Origin: Nissolia schottii
Taxonomy: Eukaryota; Streptophyta; Magnoliopsida; Fabales; Fabaceae
Length of the DNA stretch: 64,000 bases
Direction of reading: 5' to 3'
NCBI GenBank assembly: GCA_003254905.1
Contig: QANU01003176.1
Coordinates: forward strand, 917,564-981,563
The position numbers and the translations under genes were made by a program. The notes beneath the pieces are model-generated. The model was given only the letters and a program-made list of their open reading frames with translations. It was not told the DNA's origin and ran no database searches. This document shows, in pieces, positions 12,221 through 24,877 of this stretch (its first letter is position 1; every line of letters starts with the position of its first letter).

Positions 12221-12258
<38 letters not shown>

Positions 12259-15200
12259 CAACATAATATACTAGTTATCGCATACTCTTGATGAAGATCT
12301 CAAATAACCGGATCGTATATGAATGAATTGTAGTTTCTTCTTTCACTAATAAGATGATGGTGGAATGAATATTCATGCTTATTATTATATATTTCCATTT
12401 TAGGTAACTTTTCGGGAACCGGAAGCTGCGATGAGAGCTTGTGTGGACGCTGCTCCCGTAATAGACGGCAGGAGAGCTAACTGCAACCTTGCTTCTTTGG
12501 GTGTCCAGAGATCTAAGCCTTCTACCCCTAAGCATGGTCTCTCTCTCTCTCTCTTCACATCTACATACTATAACAACCTTCTCTTTTTAGTTACTTCTCA
12601 ATTATTTGTTAATTTCTGCGGTCTTTCTTCTTTATCTAACTAACAATCTCATCATATCTAATCTGGATTTAATTAATTATCTGAATTTAGCTTCTGAATT
12701 CTGATTGATATGATGTACAAGATCTTATGAAAGTTCCATCAAATATTCTTTTTCATTTATCTCAGTTTGTCACTGTTCAAAGATGCCTCTCATCACATTA
12801 TTTATTTCTCAACCCCATTTTTATTCTCAATGTTAACTGAGATGGATATTCCTCGCTTGCAAGTCATTATTAGTGTTTGTGTGAAACCCCCACACACACA
12901 CACACACACATAGATATCATAATATATGTGTGTGTATGCATGAATCGATCGCTGTCAAAATATTCTTTGATAAGAAATGGAAGGCACTCAGCTAACATGG
13001 CAGCTAAGCTAAGCTTGAATATTCTTCCAGAGTGGAAAGTTCCATTCTTTCTTTTTTTATCCAATTGAGGGTTTCACTTCATGTGCATTTTTGGGAAACA
13101 AATGCAAGTAATGTCCCTTAGAAGCATGGAACCAAATTAAAGCAGCAGTACTCTACTGCGTTTATTCCCTTCACTCGCTTTTCTTTTCTTTCTTTTCTTA
13201 ATTTGTTACGACTTACTGACATTTTACCCTCATTATTTATTTTCATATATATATATATATATAAATAATAGAATATATAACTCACATTCATTCATTCTGA
13301 TTATATATTTGACTGAATCACAAGAACATGCATGCATTTCTTTTCTACAGCATATGATAGAAGTGTGTGTGTATATATATATATATATATATGTAGTGTA
13401 TTATCATACACAGAACAATATAGTAAGTTTGGTATTAATGAATGAATGATAATTGGTAGGTGGAGGAGGAGGAGGAGGAGGAGGGAGGAACTTTAGGGTA
13501 ATGGGTTCATTCCAGACAGGGTTTGGAGGAGGGGGAGTGGGTTCAGCTTTTCCATCTGCAGCAACCTTCCCTCATTATGCCATCCAGCAAGGGGTTCCTT
13601 ATAATCTTTATGGGTATGTATGAATATGCTTGCCTGCCTTCTACAAATCTTTTAATATTGCATGCTAACTCCTCTCTCTCCCCCTGTTTGTAATTGTACT
13701 ACTAAGTAACTACTAATAAGTAATAACCGGTAAGGTGCGAATGGCACGTGCTATGCCAACTCATGCACAACTAAACCAAGCAAGCAACTAACCAACAATG
13801 TTTCTCCTTTTACTAAGGGTTATCACTAAACAGTAGCACTCCAATTAAAGCACGCCTTGCCACTTCATATCTGTATTCTTTTACCACATCACAGTATCAA
13901 CCTCCACATGATAACTAAATATATATACCTTACCTACCTTTAACTTCCATCAACCTTCTGTCTCTCTCTCTCTCTCTCTCACATGTGGCGGGGGACAAAA
14001 TAATAATAAAAATGGACTGCCATTGTATCATGTGTAAATAGTCTTCAACATCGTTTGACCTATATCTGTCAGTTAGCCGATTGTCCAAACTTAATGTACG
14101 TACGCGTTTCATGGGAACTCTACATGAAGGGTATTGGCTCTTCTCTTGTAGCCTCCGCATTATTGACTCCATACCTATGCATTTCACTCTTGCTTCAATT
14201 AATTAAACTGTTTTTAGCTAGCGTGATTAATCAACTTCAACTTCAAATTTCTCACATTTTTCCCCCTCTTGTTATTCTTTGATCACTATTTTCAGGTACT
14301 CTCCTTACTCGCCGGATTACACTTACCCCACGGTTTGTACACTTATTTTACTTTGAGCAATGTTGTTTTGCTTTTACTTTTCCTTTTCCTTTTCCTTTTG
14401 TCTACTCTATATATATCTTTTACTACATAGGATGCGTTTTGAAGCATTACTTTTAGGGCACAATGACTTTTCTTTCAACTTTCACGAAACCAAACTATTC
14501 ATTCATTTCCACTGTCTTCTCGCTTTGGTTTTCTAATACAAGATAATCGTCTTCAATCTTCAATTTTCATCCTAAAAAATCTACTCCTAGTTGTCTTTAT
14601 ATTATGTGACGGTCCTTTCCTTTCCTTCTTTTTTATCTTTTTCACCTGCTTGATTATTCACGTATATTTTTTGCATTAGTACTGTTGTTACGTTTGATCT
14701 TTCGCTTGAAAAGAAAAAATAGCTAATGTTAAGAGCCTTAGTTTCGCAGAACCTTTTTTTTTTTTTGGTTGGGTTTTTATGCAATTTAAATTTCGAGTAA
14801 ATTCATTGACTAAATCATGTTTCTTATAATATCATTACGTTAAATCGCATTGCGGAAACCCTTCAATATTTGAAATTCGGTCAGCTTACGTTCTTCGCCA
14901 CAATCAAATCGTGTGCAAGACGTACTAATTAAAATTATAAATGGTCTGGAATCCCAACTACTTCAACGATTCATTTACCTTCAGTATGATGAATTTGATT
15001 TGATTCACATACGCATATATGACATGCATTAGACTTTTCTAGAATAATATAGAAAAGGGAATTTTATTTCTCCTTCCGCGATCACTATTACATTTGTGTG
15101 GCCAGCTGAACAAAACAAAATAACGTATTATAAAAGCAAGATAAAATTAATCCAATAAAAAGGCTGGCTCGTGTTAAAGGAAAATTCCCTCTATCTCTTT

Positions 15201-16700
15201 GGATATGTGGCAAGATGTTGGCGATTGGCTCTCAAATTTTCCATAATAGCATAGGGGCATAATGGTAATTCTGGCTGAACTTGCACCACTATTGTTGTGG
15301 GTGCCAACCTGTTTTTCTTTTCTTTTACTGCAACGCATAATTGTACCTTACAGAACGTGGTAAGTCGGTGGCCATGAACACTAATGATTCCCAAATAGGA
15401 CCAATGAACCAATAAGTACTAGTCAAAGTGTTTTTTGTCCTCTCTTTCCAACCTTTCTTTTTGTTGTCTAAGATAACAGCAGCCGCATGTGGTCCTCTCT
15501 CATGCTTTCACGGTCTTCTATAAATCCCCCGCCAAAACATTTTAAGTTTTAATTTACTGCGTGCATGATAGTGGTCCACCGTTTTCCAACTTAAAAAAAT
15601 AATACTAAATAGAATACAGCATATAATTAATTAGTAATATTATTTATATCTTAACCAATGCAATGTTTAAATGACAAGTCCGCTATTTGTACTTTTGCAT
15701 ATCTTGAATTGTCATTCATGCTAGCTTTTTATTCGTTGGCAATAGCATTGATGTGAATTGTTAAGTAAAAGGGGTTGATTAAGCCAGCGTTGTAATTAAT
15801 CGGAATGGGACAATATTAATGCAGAGCTACTACAGTGTGTATGGAGGAGCAACGGCACAGTACCCAGTTTATGGAACAGCAGGACCAGCTGGAGGGATGA
15901 TGACGGGTGCTGCGGCTGCAGCAGCAGCAGCCACTGCCTTCTACCCGTATCTGCAGTACGGTGGAGAAGGTAGCGGCGGCGCCACGACCACCGGCGGCTA
16001 CACTTCCGGGCAGGGTGGTTATGGTGTCAACTACCCTCCTCACCTCTTTCAGTATTCCCCCATTGCTTCGACTGGAGGGTACGCCCAGCACTATGCAACT
16101 CCCATGTCTCTTGCACCTTCCCCTGCCTTGCAATCAGGTTTGTAACTCCATTCGCCCACCTCACTTTCTTCATATTTACTTGTTACTCCATTTATATAAT
16201 CTTTTTCACTACCACACATACATACATACACACACACATATATATATGTTCATGCGCTCGTATTGGAATTTGACATTCTGTGTATTAATGTATTTATATA
16301 CATGTGTGTATGAATATTATTATTCTTCACCTGTTTGAGTGATATTTAATAAATCTAAACCTTTTAGTTGAAGTATTTTAATTATGGTTTTGTTGGAAAG
16401 GTCTAAAGAAAGGAACTCAAGTGGGCTAAGAATCATTTGAAGTTGAATTTGAATGACCATGTCATGATTAGAAATAGGCAGACCCCTCTTAATATTGTGC
16501 TGAGTTGTCGTAACATCTCTGTACTTCTGAACGTGTTAAAACCAACACGAGAAAATGAGCATGAATGTGTTAATTGGTCATTACTGATTGAATTGTTTGA
16601 AGATTCGGGGGGTTAATGAGGCACTAACATCTTTGACAGTGTGTTTTGCTGTGCCGCAGGCGTGACGATGGCTCATCAAGCTCCAATTCCACATCGCTAG
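12033..16700 (+). CDS. Single-RRM RNA-binding protein (RBM24/38- and ARP1-like), six exons
   Basis: Exons 12033-12215, 12404-12536, 13460-13613, 14296-14332, 15825-16137 and 16660-16700 give 286 residues. One N-terminal RRM spans residues ~16-92, with RNP2 VFVGGL (18-23) and RNP1 KGYGFVTF (57-64); the first intron splits RNP1 between Phe61 and Val62. After the RRM comes a (Gly)9 run, then a Tyr-, Gly- and Ala-rich low-complexity tail with a short poly-Ala stretch, the usual layout of the plant RBM24-like/ARP1 clade. Such proteins bind single-stranded mRNA and affect stability or splicing, and some are ABA-responsive in Arabidopsis. The target here is unknown. Exon 4 is only 37 bp and intron 4 is ~1.5 kb. 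(CT)n tracts sit right after the intron 1 donor and in the leader. Confidence 0.93.
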
Positions 16701-18664
16701 AGACTTGTATCTCAGAACTAGCTATATGTCTCCCAGTTGCTTCTTGGAGTCTCTCATCATCCATCCATCCATCCATCCATCCATCCATCATCAAAACCTT
16801 TGGCCTAACCATGGTGCTCTCTCTCTCACACACACGCACTCTTTCACTAACACAAAAACAAAAAGTCCATCATTGGCATTTGGGCTTTTTGCATACATAA
16901 GGGGCCCCCCAACGGGGCGTAAAAGTTACTCCACTTTAATTTGGAGTGTCATGCATCCAAAAAAAGACCTTGCATCTTGTTGAATGGAATGGTTCCTTGA
17001 AGAGAACCAAATTAAGATGTATACGTCTTTCACCAACGCAAAGCTATCGGAAATAGCTTAGTGGTTGGTAAAAAAAAAAAAAAAGGAATTGGCAAAACTT
17101 AGCCCCGGAAAGGCTAGTTAAGCCCAAAAGAACCATCTCTTGTTTTAACTTGAGCCCAAGAAGGGCAAAGTCAAAGTACAGAATGGTTTCAAAAATTGTA
17201 AATTGGAAGATCATAGATCATAGGGTAGCCTCATCAATTAGAAATTTAGTTATGCAAAAATAGGTATAATCCCTCCACACACCTCTGCATGAAAGAGGAA
17301 CCTTTTAGCAATCATGGACATTGGATGTCCCAGCTTTTTTGTATGGTAACATCTAGCTAGCTTAGCTACTCTTAGGGCTTTAGTTACTCGGAGGATCAGT
17401 CATGTCTTCACAAGTGTTTTTATCAACTTCTTTTTTTCAATTTTCCACTAAGAAAAGGGTTTAACCAACCAACCAATTAACCAACCTTTCCCCTTTGGGT
17501 AAGGGGAGGCCAATAACTAACTACTGTTTTTTGCTTTTCTTGTAAAAATTCGTTGCGGCTAAACTATGGGAGTTTAAGCCCAATTTCACTAATCTATTAG
17601 GAGGGATAGTGTTTTTTTGTTGTTTATTATTATTACCCCACTTAGCTAGTACATTTCATCATCATCATCATCATCATCTTGAGAACCACATTAATGGATG
17701 TGGAACTCAAATCACTTGCATGTAACCCCTGGGAGATATTTTGGTTCCCTTGGGTGCTTCACTTACTCACCAACCATGGTTAGGGCATAGGTGAATGAAT
17801 CTCATCACTTTCTCTCTGTCTCTCTCTCTCTAAGTCCGATCTCTTTCTCAACTCCTTTCTGATCTTTTGCAACTTTTTACTGCATCGAGATGGACCTTGA
17901 TACTCGTTATTAATTATTATATGTTTAAGCCTATATGGTTTGGGTTGTAATTAGGAATCGCTAAAGATAGGACCAATTTCGTTCTGTATCCATGCAGGAT
18001 ATGAGAATGGGATTCGCAACTTATTCTATTACTATGCTTCTTTAATTTGATGCTATGCTTGCTTCTGTTCAATTCTTATGCCAAGATAATTAAGCAAATC
18101 GAGGTAATGCTTCAAAACAATGTTTTGAGCATTTTTTTTATTATATCTCAGTCGAGGATGTTTTCTTACCTGGCAAGATCTGATTTGGTGCATAACGTGA
18201 AATTTACACTGTTTAGTCTTGATGTAGTCGATCCGGTTTAGCCTGAAAAATTCATTTCTTTTAATTAATTCCTCATATCTCGCTTTAAAGAAATCTTTCA
18301 ATATCCTCGTGGATGATCCAAGTCCCTTGTGAGATCCAAATTGAATTGTGCTTGTGACACTCTTTATAAGAACATGAAGCTTTGGAAAAGAATCTTTTAA
18401 TCCAAAACAGAGTATACTGGTATTAAAATATGCTATTGTCTTAATCAAGATAACATCATCATGTGACTCAATTCTCCTTGGTGATTGCTATGATTTTTCA
18501 ATCCAGTTTATCACTAAACCATCCTACACCGTGGTGTGTTCGTGTAATTGTGTGTGTTTCCATTAATGAACACTTCCTATTTATTGCTTCATTTTCATGA
18601 GCAAAGCATCATTCATTTTGTTAAAAATATATTGGATCCCTATTTGCGGGGATCACCGCGAAAT
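16701..18664. other. 3' UTR and downstream flank of the RRM gene
   Basis: The first ~270 bases are probable 3' UTR with an (ATCC)n run at about 16761-16791 and CT/CA-rich stretches. Further on there is a 15-base A run near 17070, an (ATC)n run near 17655-17677 and a (CT)n stretch near 17810-17830. A stop-free minus-strand stretch at 18053-18448 has no ATG at its start and no family resemblance, so it is not called as a gene. Confidence 0.5.
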
Positions 18665-19204
18665 TTGTTTTGATTAATGAGCAATTTTTTTTTTTTTGTT
18701 TTATCGTTTATATATTTTTAGTTAAAAACAGTCTTTTAGTTAATAGACATTTTTCATAGTCTCTTATCTTGTCTTTTTAGTTAAAAAAGATTTTTTTTTG
18801 GTTAATGACTTTTTTTAAAGCTATAGTTTTGTCTTGTTAAAAATGATTTTTTAGTTATGGAACATTTTTCTTAGCTAATATTCTTGTCTTTTAGTTAAAA
18901 ATGAACTTTGGGTTAATAAGCATTTATTATAGCCTATAATTTCGTCTTTTTAGTTAAAAATAATTTTTTGGTTAATATGCATTTTACATACCATCTATTC
19001 CCGTCTTTATAAAAAAAAAAAACTTGATGAGTTGAGATATATAAACTTTCATTCATTAAAAAATTAATGCAATAGCCTATATACAACCAAAAGAAAAAAA
19101 AAACTTGATTGGTAAGAGCTTAAATTTTCTTTCATTAAATTTAAAGACGCCTTTATACAATAGAGAAACTTTATTGATTGTAGAAAATAAAGTTTCATTG
19201 ATTA
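18665..19204. repeat. 58-bp AT-rich tandem array, left part
   Basis: The word GTCTT(TTT)AGTTAAAAA recurs at 18771, 18831, 18886, 18944 and 19003, spacing 55-60 bp. Each unit continues with GGTTAAT..GCATTTTTCATAGCCTATA. From about 19011 the units grade into a related but different degenerate repeat containing ATAGCCTATATACAA. The same words, on the opposite strand, build the large array at 42.8-49.1 kb. No coding potential. A solo LTR interrupts the array at 19210. Confidence 0.8.
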
Positions 19205-19209
19205 AAATC

Positions 19210-19843
19210 TGTTACGGGCTAAAACCGGGTCCGAAAGCTATAGCCCTCGAAGAGGGAGAGGAGCTCCCGTTCTCTAAAAGACCCGAGGGGCCCAACCCGC
19301 TAAGGAGCAGAAGAGGCTCTCCCCACCTGGTCAGACTGGCCCAAAGGGAGGGAGTCTCGTGGCACTTAGAAGAGGATGAGGTCGCAAGCCCAAAACTTCC
19401 GAACCCCGTTCGGCCCAACAAGTCTAAGAGAAGATAGCAGCGACCTCTTCTCCCTAATCTGCAACCAACTCCTGGATAAGCGGGAAAGATAAACCGGGGA
19501 AAGATAAACCGGAGGAGATAAGCAAACTCCCTCGTCTTATCTCTATCTTACCTCTATCCTTGCACTCCAAGCTCGCCTATAAAAGCACGCGACCCCTTGG
19601 GTCACGAGGTACCTCTCATTCTACTCATAGAATACTCTCCTAATCCCTGTGCTTACTTGAGCGTCGGAGTGCCTTTGCAGGTACACCCCGCCGCCGCACT
19701 CTCTCCGAAAGGAACCAGCTTGGAGCTCTCGTCCGAGTCCCCGAACCCGCTCAGAGCTTTCGCCCTCAGACCTCGAGCTTCCGTCAAGGCGCCTTCCTTA
19801 CTGTTCAGGTAACCGCGTACCCTTTACGAATTACTTGTGAACA
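19210..19843 (+). mobile_element. Solo LTR (634 bp) with perfect 5-bp target-site duplication
   Basis: The element starts TGTTAC and ends GTGAACA (TGTT...AACA), and AAATC flanks it on both sides (19205-19209 and 19844-19848). It is much richer in G+C than its surroundings. TATAAAA at 19578-19584 fits an LTR promoter, and the segment GAGCGTCGGAGTGCC is a word I associate with plant Ty3-gypsy LTRs (inference). No internal retrotransposon region or second LTR is present, so this is a solo LTR left by recombination between the two ends. A perfect duplication and clean termini suggest a fairly young insertion. Confidence 0.88.
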
Positions 19844-19848
19844 AAATC

Positions 19849-20620
19849 ATACAGAGAAATTTTATTGGTCAAAGTCCATAAACTTTGATGGATTAAAATA
19901 AAAAACAATAGCTTATATACAACAAAGTCGAAGACCATATAATGTTTCGTTGATTAATTAAAGTGGTTGTTTGCATGAAAACAAAAGTGGCAGAAGGCCT
20001 GCGTTGGCTGGCTGTGTACGTAGTTGCTGTGTGTTAGCATATTAACATAGTATTCCGTTGCAATTCACAAAGCATAATGTTGAACAAGGACAAGGACGAC
20101 AGGCATTTCGGAGTCTCCAACGATTCCCACGTTGTCTTCTTTCCCTTTTCCTACGTAATAATCTGCCGTCCCCCTCCCTCTCCTTTATTTAGGCCTTTTG
20201 ACATTGCCCCAACATGAGGTCTGCCGGAGCATTTGCCGCAAATCACCAGGTTTCATCGCGTGCTTTTCTCTATGCTATGCTATGCTACCAACCATTAACA
20301 CTAGTTCAAACCTTCTATGATTAGTCTAATGTGTGTGTATGTGCATACTCTAGTTTAGTAGTAAACATTAAATCTCATTTTTCATATGCTATATATGATG
20401 AACCCGGAATTTCTTTCAGTTTTTGACAGCAATTGTAGGGGGCACGTTTTAACTACATTTAGGCAACATGATTTCATATTTGACAAGACAGTCAGTGCAG
20501 CTGCACATACAGGATTTTCATTCACAATTTTCAAGTCTAAAACTGATGAATCACTTTTCATCAACAATTCCTTTATTTATATGCAGGAACCATGCATTCG
20601 TACTAGATTGCATCCATACT
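19849..20620 (+). promoter_or_regulatory. Resumed repeat, then promoter/leader region of the PRUNE-like gene
   Basis: The first ~110 bases continue the array broken by the solo LTR (ATAGCTTATATACAACAAAG). The remainder is the presumed promoter and leader. A possible 5' leader exon near 20215 is suggested by a GT donor at 20251 and by a convincing acceptor, TTTATATGCAG, ending at 20586. Splicing those two directly breaks the reading frame, so translation should start in the next exon. Confidence 0.4.
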
Positions 20621-23600
20621 ATGATGGCCTTATTAAGAATTGATGATCAAGTTCCCTCAAACTCTCAAGGAAGAGGTGAAACCAGAGCTGAAGAGGTTAT
20701 TGTGGACCAAGTCTCAGGCTTCAATTATGAATCCTCTGAACATTCTTCATCCGAGAGGTGGTTGAAGGCCAGCAAAATTGCTCCATTCACACCACTAGGC
20801 ACTCATTCTGCCCCGGTTGAACCGCCGAATCCAAAGTATCTCAGAAATGACATTAGCCCCATGACCCCCGAAGCTGATGAAGAGCATCAGGCTTTACTGT
20901 TACTATCACCTGCAAGGTCCAGTATTGATAGGACATACAGTGTCACCAGAAGAAAAGAAAAACTGTCTAGTATTCTGCTTCCTCTGTCTGCGGCGTCATA
21001 CTATAGCGGTGTATCCCCTGAAATGGAAATCGTTGAATCCTCTGAAAGCATTAACAAGCTGAATGCATACTTGAAAGCAAGAAAGGATGATGTCAATGCT
21101 GGTGTACCTGGCAAGTTCCTACATGCTGTGATGGGTTCAGACGGTGCCGGTACTTTCTCCTCACTTAATTTTGCTTCTGTGGAACATGAATCTAGTCTAG
21201 ATAAAAGCTCATCTCTGAGTTGTTGACAGATGTTGGGACTGTGGCTTCAACCATCATGTATTCCTTCTACCTCGATGTAACTTCGAAAAGCGACCAATTC
21301 TGCACACTTCCAATCATCAACATTGACCGCGCAAATCTTGGATCTCATGTTGAACTCAAGTGGTTGCTTGATTCATGTCAAATTGATCAGTCATCCTTAA
21401 TTTTTGCAGACGAGGCAAGTTTTATCACGCTATTCTTTTGGATGAAAGAGCTGCTAATTACTTAAAGGAAACCTTTCATCTTAGTTTCTTGATGGGTATA
21501 GAACTTGTAAAGTTTATGCAAAATATGAAAAAACTAAGTGAAAGAGTAATGCTTACCTCAACATGCTTTCTATGCCTTGCTTAAATTTGAAACAGATTGA
21601 TCTCTCATATTATGATCTGTTTGGAAGTCTTAAGATAGTACTGATGAAGAATAGCAAGCTTTCCCACAAGCAAGAGGTAACAAATTATGCATTGGACACA
21701 CACACTGCTTAGCTTCCATTAAAGATTGCTACAAATGATGGGTAATCTATTCTTTTGAACTCAGAAATTAAAGCACGCTGTGGTTGAAGTTTTTCACTGC
21801 AGAAAGGTGATTGTAATGCACTTAGTCTGGTTCCATTATACCCACTCTTTTCTATTCTAAGCATGTCAGAACTAATGCATAAAACTCTTCCCTGTTCAGG
21901 GCGAGACAACATATCCATGGGTTAAGACTGCCACAACAGGAGAGGTATGGCCTTTAAAGTGTGGCTTGCTATTTCTACAACCCAAAATTGACAACCAAGA
22001 CACAAACAATGATGGAGAAAAAAAATATAAGAAAGAAAGAAGAAAAAGGAGGAAACATGAAAGAGAGAGGAGAGAGATAAAGAGAGTTGTCAAAAAGTTA
22101 TTGACCTGAGTTGTTGAAATAACTTTTTTTTTTTATAATTGTGTCTTAATTGTAAGGAAGTTGTCAATTTTTTTTTTGTCTTAGTGAAGCTCAAATAAAT
22201 GATGTTTGAGGGGTTTCGACAGGAAAATTTTAACCAAATCCTTGTGTACTCTTATATGTGTACGATATGATAAATTCATGACAGATCACATTATCTAAAT
22301 GTGTACTCTTCTTTTAATTTATTTATTTATTTATTTTTTATGCCATTAGGATGAGTCGCAGCTGATATTTTTACTGCTCTAACAATGGTTACAGGAAAGT
22401 TCTTGTTGTACTGCCATAGCAGATAAATTTGTAACATATTCCCCCGAAATTTTGGCTTGCAAATCATTCAGCAGAGTTCTGGTACTTAAAACTTCTAGAT
22501 CTGAATTTTGGACGTCTTTTTTTTTTTTTTTTTCCTCTTTAACCAATGTATGCAAAATTCAACCTTATTGCCGGATATTTTTTTATAAATGGTTGCAGTT
22601 AGCTGGTATCCTTTTGGATACGGGGAATCTAAGGGACCCACACTGCACCTCCAAAGATAAGTACATGGCTTCATTATTGATCAATGGTGCTGGCCGTTAT
22701 GGGTGCAATGGACTTCACCAATTATGTGAGATTTCTTCCATCAATTTAGTCTTTTGTAGCTCATGCAAATGTCTATCAAGGTTTACATATATTTATTGAC
22801 TGTGGTTGCAATTGAGATTTTTTGGTCTCTTAAAATTTTGCAATGATTAGATGCTGCAAACATTACATATGCAGGTTATCTATCGGTATGACCTTACAAG
22901 TCTTTGATATTTATTATTGCCTTTTATTGTATCTGATAATTAGAGTTGTAAATTTGGTTTAGTCAATATTTAACCCTTTCTAATTATGTGAAATCTTGTG
23001 ATTTTCAGTGAGGTACAAAATGCATGACTTGTCCTCTCTGCAAGTAGCTGATATCTTGCGCAAGGATTTTAAGAAATGGAATGGGCAAGGTATTAGGCTT
23101 TACTTCACTGATCCATTTTTATAAACGGAATCATTAGCAATTGAAAATAATCATGTGTCAGCTAATGCAATGATTTTCCCTTCATTGGTGATAGTCACTG
23201 GCATCATCACAATAAAATTGAAAGGGTTAGTTCTTGATCAAGTAATAGTAAAACATTCTCTGTTTTCAATGTTTAGACATGTTATGTTGATCATGCATTC
23301 TTTAAATTTTATTTTCTTTGTTATCATGAGATTTTATCAACTTTGTTTACACCATGTATTAATAGAGTCTTTTGTAATGAACCAGAAAGTGTAGACTCAA
23401 GGTCAGCGTCGCAAATTGGCATGAGTTGTATTGGAATTTCAATTGGACAGCTTCTCACTCACACACAAAATCTTGCGCAAGAAATAACATACTTCCAGTG
23501 TGAGTTGTATGCATATACATAAACGTCCTTGGTTCTAGAAAATAGAATATTAATTTTTTGTCACAATTATCTGTATGCTGGAATCCATAGTTGATACCTA

Positions 23601-24877
23601 TATGCGTTTTCATATCATTATTCCGAAACTATTGGAAATAAAACTATAGAGTTGGTCAACAAGAATGGTTTAAAAGGCTTATTCACTATTGACGGGCTCA
23701 TTCTTATAATGCTTTGATTCTCTTTGTTGTTGGGTTGCTATCAGAATTGAAAGTGAAAGCGATCGAGTCACATGAAGTTTGATAGAAATTGTAACAGCAA
23801 CACTACTAACTTTGGAATCAAGCAATGATTTTGAGAAACGTAGCGAAGCAGATATCACGAATTGTTGTCATGGAGTATATATGGTTATTCTTGTGTACAA
23901 GTTACACTATTTAATCGATGCACAATTGACTTGAGGATATTTTCATGAACTACCTCACATAAATTACATGCTAAGTTTAAATTTTAAGGATGTTTTACTA
24001 CATGTTACTTTCAACTTATTTTTCATATTTATTTTGTTAATACTTCAGCCTTGGAGAAACTTCGTGCGCTTATTATCGTTTCTGGGTATTACAACAAGAA
24101 TAAGAACTTCAAGGTTTGTCTTGTCATTTCATGTTAACTAAACTTCTAAAGTATTTGAAGGATGATAAATTTAATATTTGATCCTTTTGCGATTACATCT
24201 AATTAATCCGAAAAGAGGAAGCTAAATTATGCAAACGAACGTATCGATTATGTTGCGTAGTAATATTTCTTTGTCAACGAGTACTTTCGCTACACTAGAT
24301 AAGATTGAGTTTACCTTTGTTGTACTTTGCCTCTCCTATATATGACATCTCCTTAGAAAATTGTTTTTGGCTTAATTATTTGTGTGATACAATTAGAAAC
24401 TAAACGAACTTAATTTCGATGTAAATGTGATTTGTTAGAGAGAAGTTTTAGTATCTACGGAAACTGTGAAGCTATTGGAGTGTTTGCTCTTCTTCTTCGA
24501 TTTCAATGCCTCCCGCCTGCCACTCAAAAGTTTACATATACCAGGTTTGTCTTTCTTAATGCACACATGCCTACATCTATAGTTATGTTGATGTTTGTAA
24601 AGTAGTGACTAATATACTACCTATGATTGCAATATTCATTTAAGTTTTTAAATTATCCGATGTCAGTGTGCTAGATTTGTAGCTGACTAGTTTTGCTTAT
24701 AATAAGTATTTCTAAATTATCATTGAAACTGATTAGTGTAATACGCTTGCTACTAATTCATTTCATGTTCTTGCAGGTCTGAAAAATGAGATGAAAGCGT
24801 TTGAGATTGATAAGATCACTTCGAGAAAAATAGTAGAGCATCTCATAGATGAGTTTATTGGGACATCAAAAGCGTAA
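20621..24877 (+). CDS. PRUNE-like DHH/DHHA2 protein with degenerate DHH motif, 12 exons
   Basis: Exons 20621-21143, 21230-21414, 21596-21676, 21765-21806, 21900-21944, 22395-22481, 22599-22725, 23009-23089, 23386-23499, 24049-24113, 24439-24544 and 24777-24877 give 518 residues. Residues 1-170 are a polar, Ser-rich region. From ~175 the protein aligns by eye with animal PRUNE: DVGTVASTI, DEIDLSYYDLFG (~235-246), AVVEVF (~268-273), then the DHHA2 domain from ~322 (LAGILLDTGNL ... ADILRKDFKKW ... IVSGYYNKNKNFKRE). Animal PRUNE hydrolyses short polyphosphate or cyclic nucleotides. Here the VDHH site reads MKNS (253-256), so catalysis is doubtful. The intron after 21414 is GC-AG. The start is the first Met (MMALLRIDDQ) after an apparent acceptor at 20586; an in-frame ATG at 20468 would add 51 residues if that region is not spliced. 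Confidence 0.85.

Noticed and set aside
18053-18448. 131-residue minus-strand stop-free stretch
   Set aside because: It begins at TTG, has no recognisable domain and no flanking element ends. A decayed mobile-element fragment is possible but not supportable.
19105-19437. Open frames over the solo LTR
   Set aside because: High G+C inside the LTR lowers stop frequency on both strands. The translations have no family, and the LTR termini explain the segment.
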